Below are positions 62,040 through 64,000 of a stretch of 64,000 bases of DNA, one piece after another. A model generated the notes under the pieces. That model was not told where the DNA came from, made no database searches, and saw nothing but the letters and a program-made list of their open reading frames with translations. Source of the DNA: Reyranella sp. CPCC 100927 (GTDB taxonomy: Bacteria > Pseudomonadota > Alphaproteobacteria > Reyranellales > Reyranellaceae). How positions within the stretch are numbered: the first letter of the stretch is position 1; each line of letters starts with the position of its first letter. Location of the stretch: the NCBI RefSeq assembly GCF_007859315.1, contig NZ_VOHA01000001.1, forward strand, positions 434,001 through 498,000. The letters are read 5' to 3'. The translations under genes and the position numbers were made by a program.

Positions 62040-63212
62040 TCACGCGGCCAGCGCCAGGATTTCGTGCACCTGTGCCGGTCCGTCGATGCGCCGAGGATTG
62101 AGCGGCACCCACGGCGTGCCCATCGCCTGGGTCGCGATGCGCTCGAAGCTGTCGGGACCGACATTCACCGCCTTCAGGCTGCGCGGCATGCCCAGGCCGG
62201 CGATGAAGGCATCCAGCACGTCGCCCGCATCCTGGCCCGGGTGGCCCATGGCGGCCGCCACCAGCGCCTGGCGGTCGGCATTGACCGGTTTGTTCCAGCG
62301 CATCACCGCCGGCAGCATGATGCATGACGTGTGGCCATGCGGGATGTCGAACACGGCGCCCAGCACGTAGCCGATGCCGTGGCTGGCGCCCATCGGCACG
62401 CCGCCGGCCAGCGGTCCCATGGACAGCCACGTGCCCATCTGGCAGTCGGCGCGCGCCGCGAGGTCGGCCGGATCCGCCTTCGCCCGCGGCAGGCCGCGCG
62501 CCAGCAGGGAGAGCCCGTGCAGCGCCTGGGCGTCGGCATAGGCGTTGGCGTGGCCCGAGCAGATGCCCTCCACGCAATGATCGACGGCGCGGATGCCGGT
62601 CGACAACCACAGCCAGTCGGGCGTGTGCACCGTGATCGCCGGATCGAGCACGACCGCGCGGGGGATGATCCGCGGATGGCGGATCAGCTCCTTGAGCTTG
62701 TGGCGCTCGTCGGTGACGCCGGAAATGCCGCTGAACTCGCCGCCCGAGAGCGTCGTCGGCACGCTGATCTGGCGCACGGTGGGCGGCTCGCAGGGCGGCG
62801 CCGTCAGCGCACCGTCAGGTCCCTTGACCGGCCGCAGGGCATCGACAGCGTCGGGCGTGCGGACGTTATTGGCGAGGCACAGCTGTACGGCCTTGGCACC
62901 GTCGGTGATCGAGCCGCCGCCGATGGTGGCGATGAGGTCGGCGCCGGCCTCGCGCGCCTGCTCGGCGGCGGCGACCACGGCGGCGCGCGGCGTATGCGGC
63001 GGCATGCCGTCGAACGTGCCGGCATAGCGGTTGCCCAGGGCCTGGCGCACCTTCTCGATCTCGTCGGTCTGGCGGTTGAGCGTGCTGCTCGCCATCAGGA
63101 AGACGCGCCTGGCGTCGAACCGGCGCGTGACCTCGGCAATGGCCTCGGCGGCCGGCCGGTTGAAGAGCACTTCTTCCATCTGGCCAAAAGTGACGCGTCC
63201 TGGTCGCAGCAT
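62040..63212 (-). CDS. Iron-containing alcohol dehydrogenase family protein (maleylacetate reductase-like)
   Basis: A 390-residue group III dehydrogenase. It contains the nucleotide-binding IGGGSITDGAK (about 95-105), SVPTTLSGGEFSGISGVTD and metal-site segments with conserved His (RAVDHCVEG, GASHGIGYVLGAVFDIPHGHTS). ATG 63212 has GGGAGGAACG upstream. It would reduce or oxidise an alcohol, lactaldehyde or maleylacetate-type substrate. It is divergent from a VOC-family gene with 225 bases between. A ring-cleavage role, as for maleylacetate reductase, is possible and would fit the VOC neighbour. Confidence 0.92.
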   Translation of the reverse strand: MLRPGRVTFGQMEEVLFNRPAAEAIAEVTRRFDARRVFLMASSTLNRQTDEIEKVRQALGNRYAGTFDGMPPHTPRAAVVAAAEQAREAGADLIATIGGGSITDGAKAVQLCLANNVRTPDAVDALRPVKGPDGALTAPPCEPPTVRQISVPTTLSGGEFSGISGVTDERHKLKELIRHPRIIPRAVVLDPAITVHTPDWLWLSTGIRAVDHCVEGICSGHANAYADAQALHGLSLLARGLPRAKADPADLAARADCQMGTWLSMGPLAGGVPMGASHGIGYVLGAVFDIPHGHTSCIMLPAVMRWNKPVNADRQALVAAAMGHPGQDAGDVLDAFIAGLGMPRSLKAVNVGPDSFERIATQAMGTPWVPLNPRRIDGPAQVHEILALAA

Positions 63213-63437
63213 GTCGTTCCTCCCGGTGATGACGGTCTTGATCGTACGATACCCCGCGCGCAACCGTGCACGAGTTGCGATAACAGCAGGACCGACCGAC
63301 CGAGACTGCAGCCCATCCTTCGAGGCTGCGCCGGCACGATGCGGTCGCGCGGGGGCCATGTGCGATCGCCGCCGCGCGCCCAGGGAGCCAACGGCACCGG
63401 GCGTCGTTATGGTCGAACATGCGGCGAGGAGGGCAGG

Positions 63438-63860
63438 ATGGCGCGCGTCGTCGGTATCGACCACCTGGTCATCAGGGTCAGCGACTATGAAAAGTCGAAG
63501 GCCTTCTACGGCAAGCTGTTCGATTTCCTGGGCTTCGAGATCTCGGACGAGTACCCGCAGGCGATCGGCTGGACCAACGGCAAGACGCGTTTCTGGATCT
63601 ATCCGGCCGACGCCAGCGGCAGGAAACGCAAGTATCGCAACGGCGACGTCGGCTTCCACCACTACGCCTTCCAGCTGCGCAACCGCAAGGATGTCGACGC
63701 GCTGCAGGCGTTCCTCGAGAACGACTTGAAGGCCACGATCGTCGATGCGGCCGGCGAGCACTACGACGACTACTACGCCGTCTTCTTCCTCGATCCCGAT
63801 GGACTGAAGCTGGAAGGCATGAAGTACGGTGAGCGCCGGGCTAAACGCAAGAAGGCTTAA
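63438..63860 (+). CDS. VOC superfamily protein (glyoxalase/dioxygenase type)
   Basis: A 140-residue vicinal-oxygen-chelate protein of one two-module unit. Likely metal ligands are His in GIDHLVIRV, His in GFHHYAFQL and Glu in GLKLEGMKY. ATG 63438 has GGAGG close upstream; the huge open frame before it is antisense to the dehydrogenase. Members include glyoxalase I, extradiol dioxygenases and fosfomycin-resistance proteins, and the sequence does not decide. It is followed immediately by a hairpin repeat. Confidence 0.88.
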   Translation: MARVVGIDHLVIRVSDYEKSKAFYGKLFDFLGFEISDEYPQAIGWTNGKTRFWIYPADASGRKRKYRNGDVGFHHYAFQLRNRKDVDALQAFLENDLKATIVDAAGEHYDDYYAVFFLDPDGLKLEGMKYGERRAKRKKA

Positions 63861-64000
63861 TCCCTCTCCCGCAAGCGGGAGAGGGAGGGGCCCATGGCGC
63901 GCAGCGCCATGGGAGGGTGAGGGATTACAGATGAGATGCTGTGTCCTGAGGCCCTCACCCGCCGGTCGCTTCGCGACCGTCGACCTCTCCCGCTCGCGGG
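63861..64000. repeat. Nested hairpin repeat (family D), cut by the window edge
   Basis: CCCTCTCCCGC-AA-GCGGGAGAGGG is followed by CCCATGGCGC-GCA-GCGCCATGGG. The complementary outer parts (GGGTGAGGG and CCCTCACCC, then CCTCTCCCGC) appear again near the edge. It begins directly after the VOC gene stop. No coding sequence is seen in it. Only this one copy lies in the window. Confidence 0.85.

Noticed and set aside
63241-63250. ATCGTACGAT palindrome upstream of the alcohol dehydrogenase gene
   Set aside because: Ten bases only and no second copy or regulator nearby; chance is a fair explanation.
62331-63437. Long N-terminal extension of the VOC gene
   Set aside because: It is antisense to the iron-dependent alcohol dehydrogenase; ATG 63438 with GGAGG marks the real start.

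Overview
This 64 kb window is GC-rich (about two-thirds G+C by eye), densely coded on both strands, and looks like an alphaproteobacterial chromosome. ABC importers, CoA-transferase and racemase catabolic genes, a cox-type molybdenum hydroxylase and a PE-LIG-POL LigD all fit soil or water Rhodospirillales/Rhizobiales-type bacteria; a Reyranella-like lineage is my guess only. No rRNA, tRNA, CRISPR array, intact insertion sequence or prophage was seen. No gene-free stretch exceeds 300 bases.

Layout. 1-4.9 kb: an oligopeptide-type ABC importer (one gene cut by the window edge) and a GH172 (DUF2961) glycosidase, facing a LacI regulator whose likely operator lies inside the glycosidase promoter. 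5-9.3 kb: a branched-chain-type binding protein, a CaiB-type CoA transferase, an alpha/beta hydrolase and an Asp/Glu racemase-family protein. 9.3-14.7 kb: a DNA-repair island with topoisomerase IB divergent from LigD, flanked by small unknown proteins and without Ku. 14.8-19.7 kb: a 2-hydroxyacid dehydrogenase and a three-subunit molybdenum hydroxylase (medium-small-large). 20.4-30.9 kb: a polyamine-type ABC importer, an amidase, an S58 peptidase, a cupin and both subunits of an N,N-dimethylformamidase-like enzyme, together suggesting uptake and hydrolysis of an amide. 31-41 kb: two TetR-controlled loci with related palindromic operators (orphan xanthine-dehydrogenase-type subunit, GST, CysQ-like phosphatase, HCCA isomerase, SDR, enoyl-CoA hydratase/isomerase, MopB oxidoreductase). 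41-45.9 kb: an AlkX/YcaQ-type DNA glycosylase, a CYP153-like P450, an SxxK hydrolase and a Gfo/Idh dehydrogenase. 45.9-51.3 kb: a Fur-box-preceded FecI-FecR-TonB receptor-PepSY iron-uptake operon. 51.3-60.6 kb: an opine-oxidase-like flavoenzyme set (two DAO proteins, an FAD/BFD subunit, a 2Fe-2S subunit) in line with a second polyamine-type ABC importer and facing a LysR regulator. 60.8-64 kb: MarR, a cupin, an iron-dependent alcohol dehydrogenase and a VOC protein.

The most striking non-coding feature is a set of four hairpin-forming dispersed repeat families (called A, B, C and D here). They fill almost every intercistronic or convergent gap larger than about 50 bp, while genes not separated by a repeat tend to overlap by 4 bases. 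The repeats also lengthen several reading frames; in one case a repeat supplies the apparent C-terminus of a protein.
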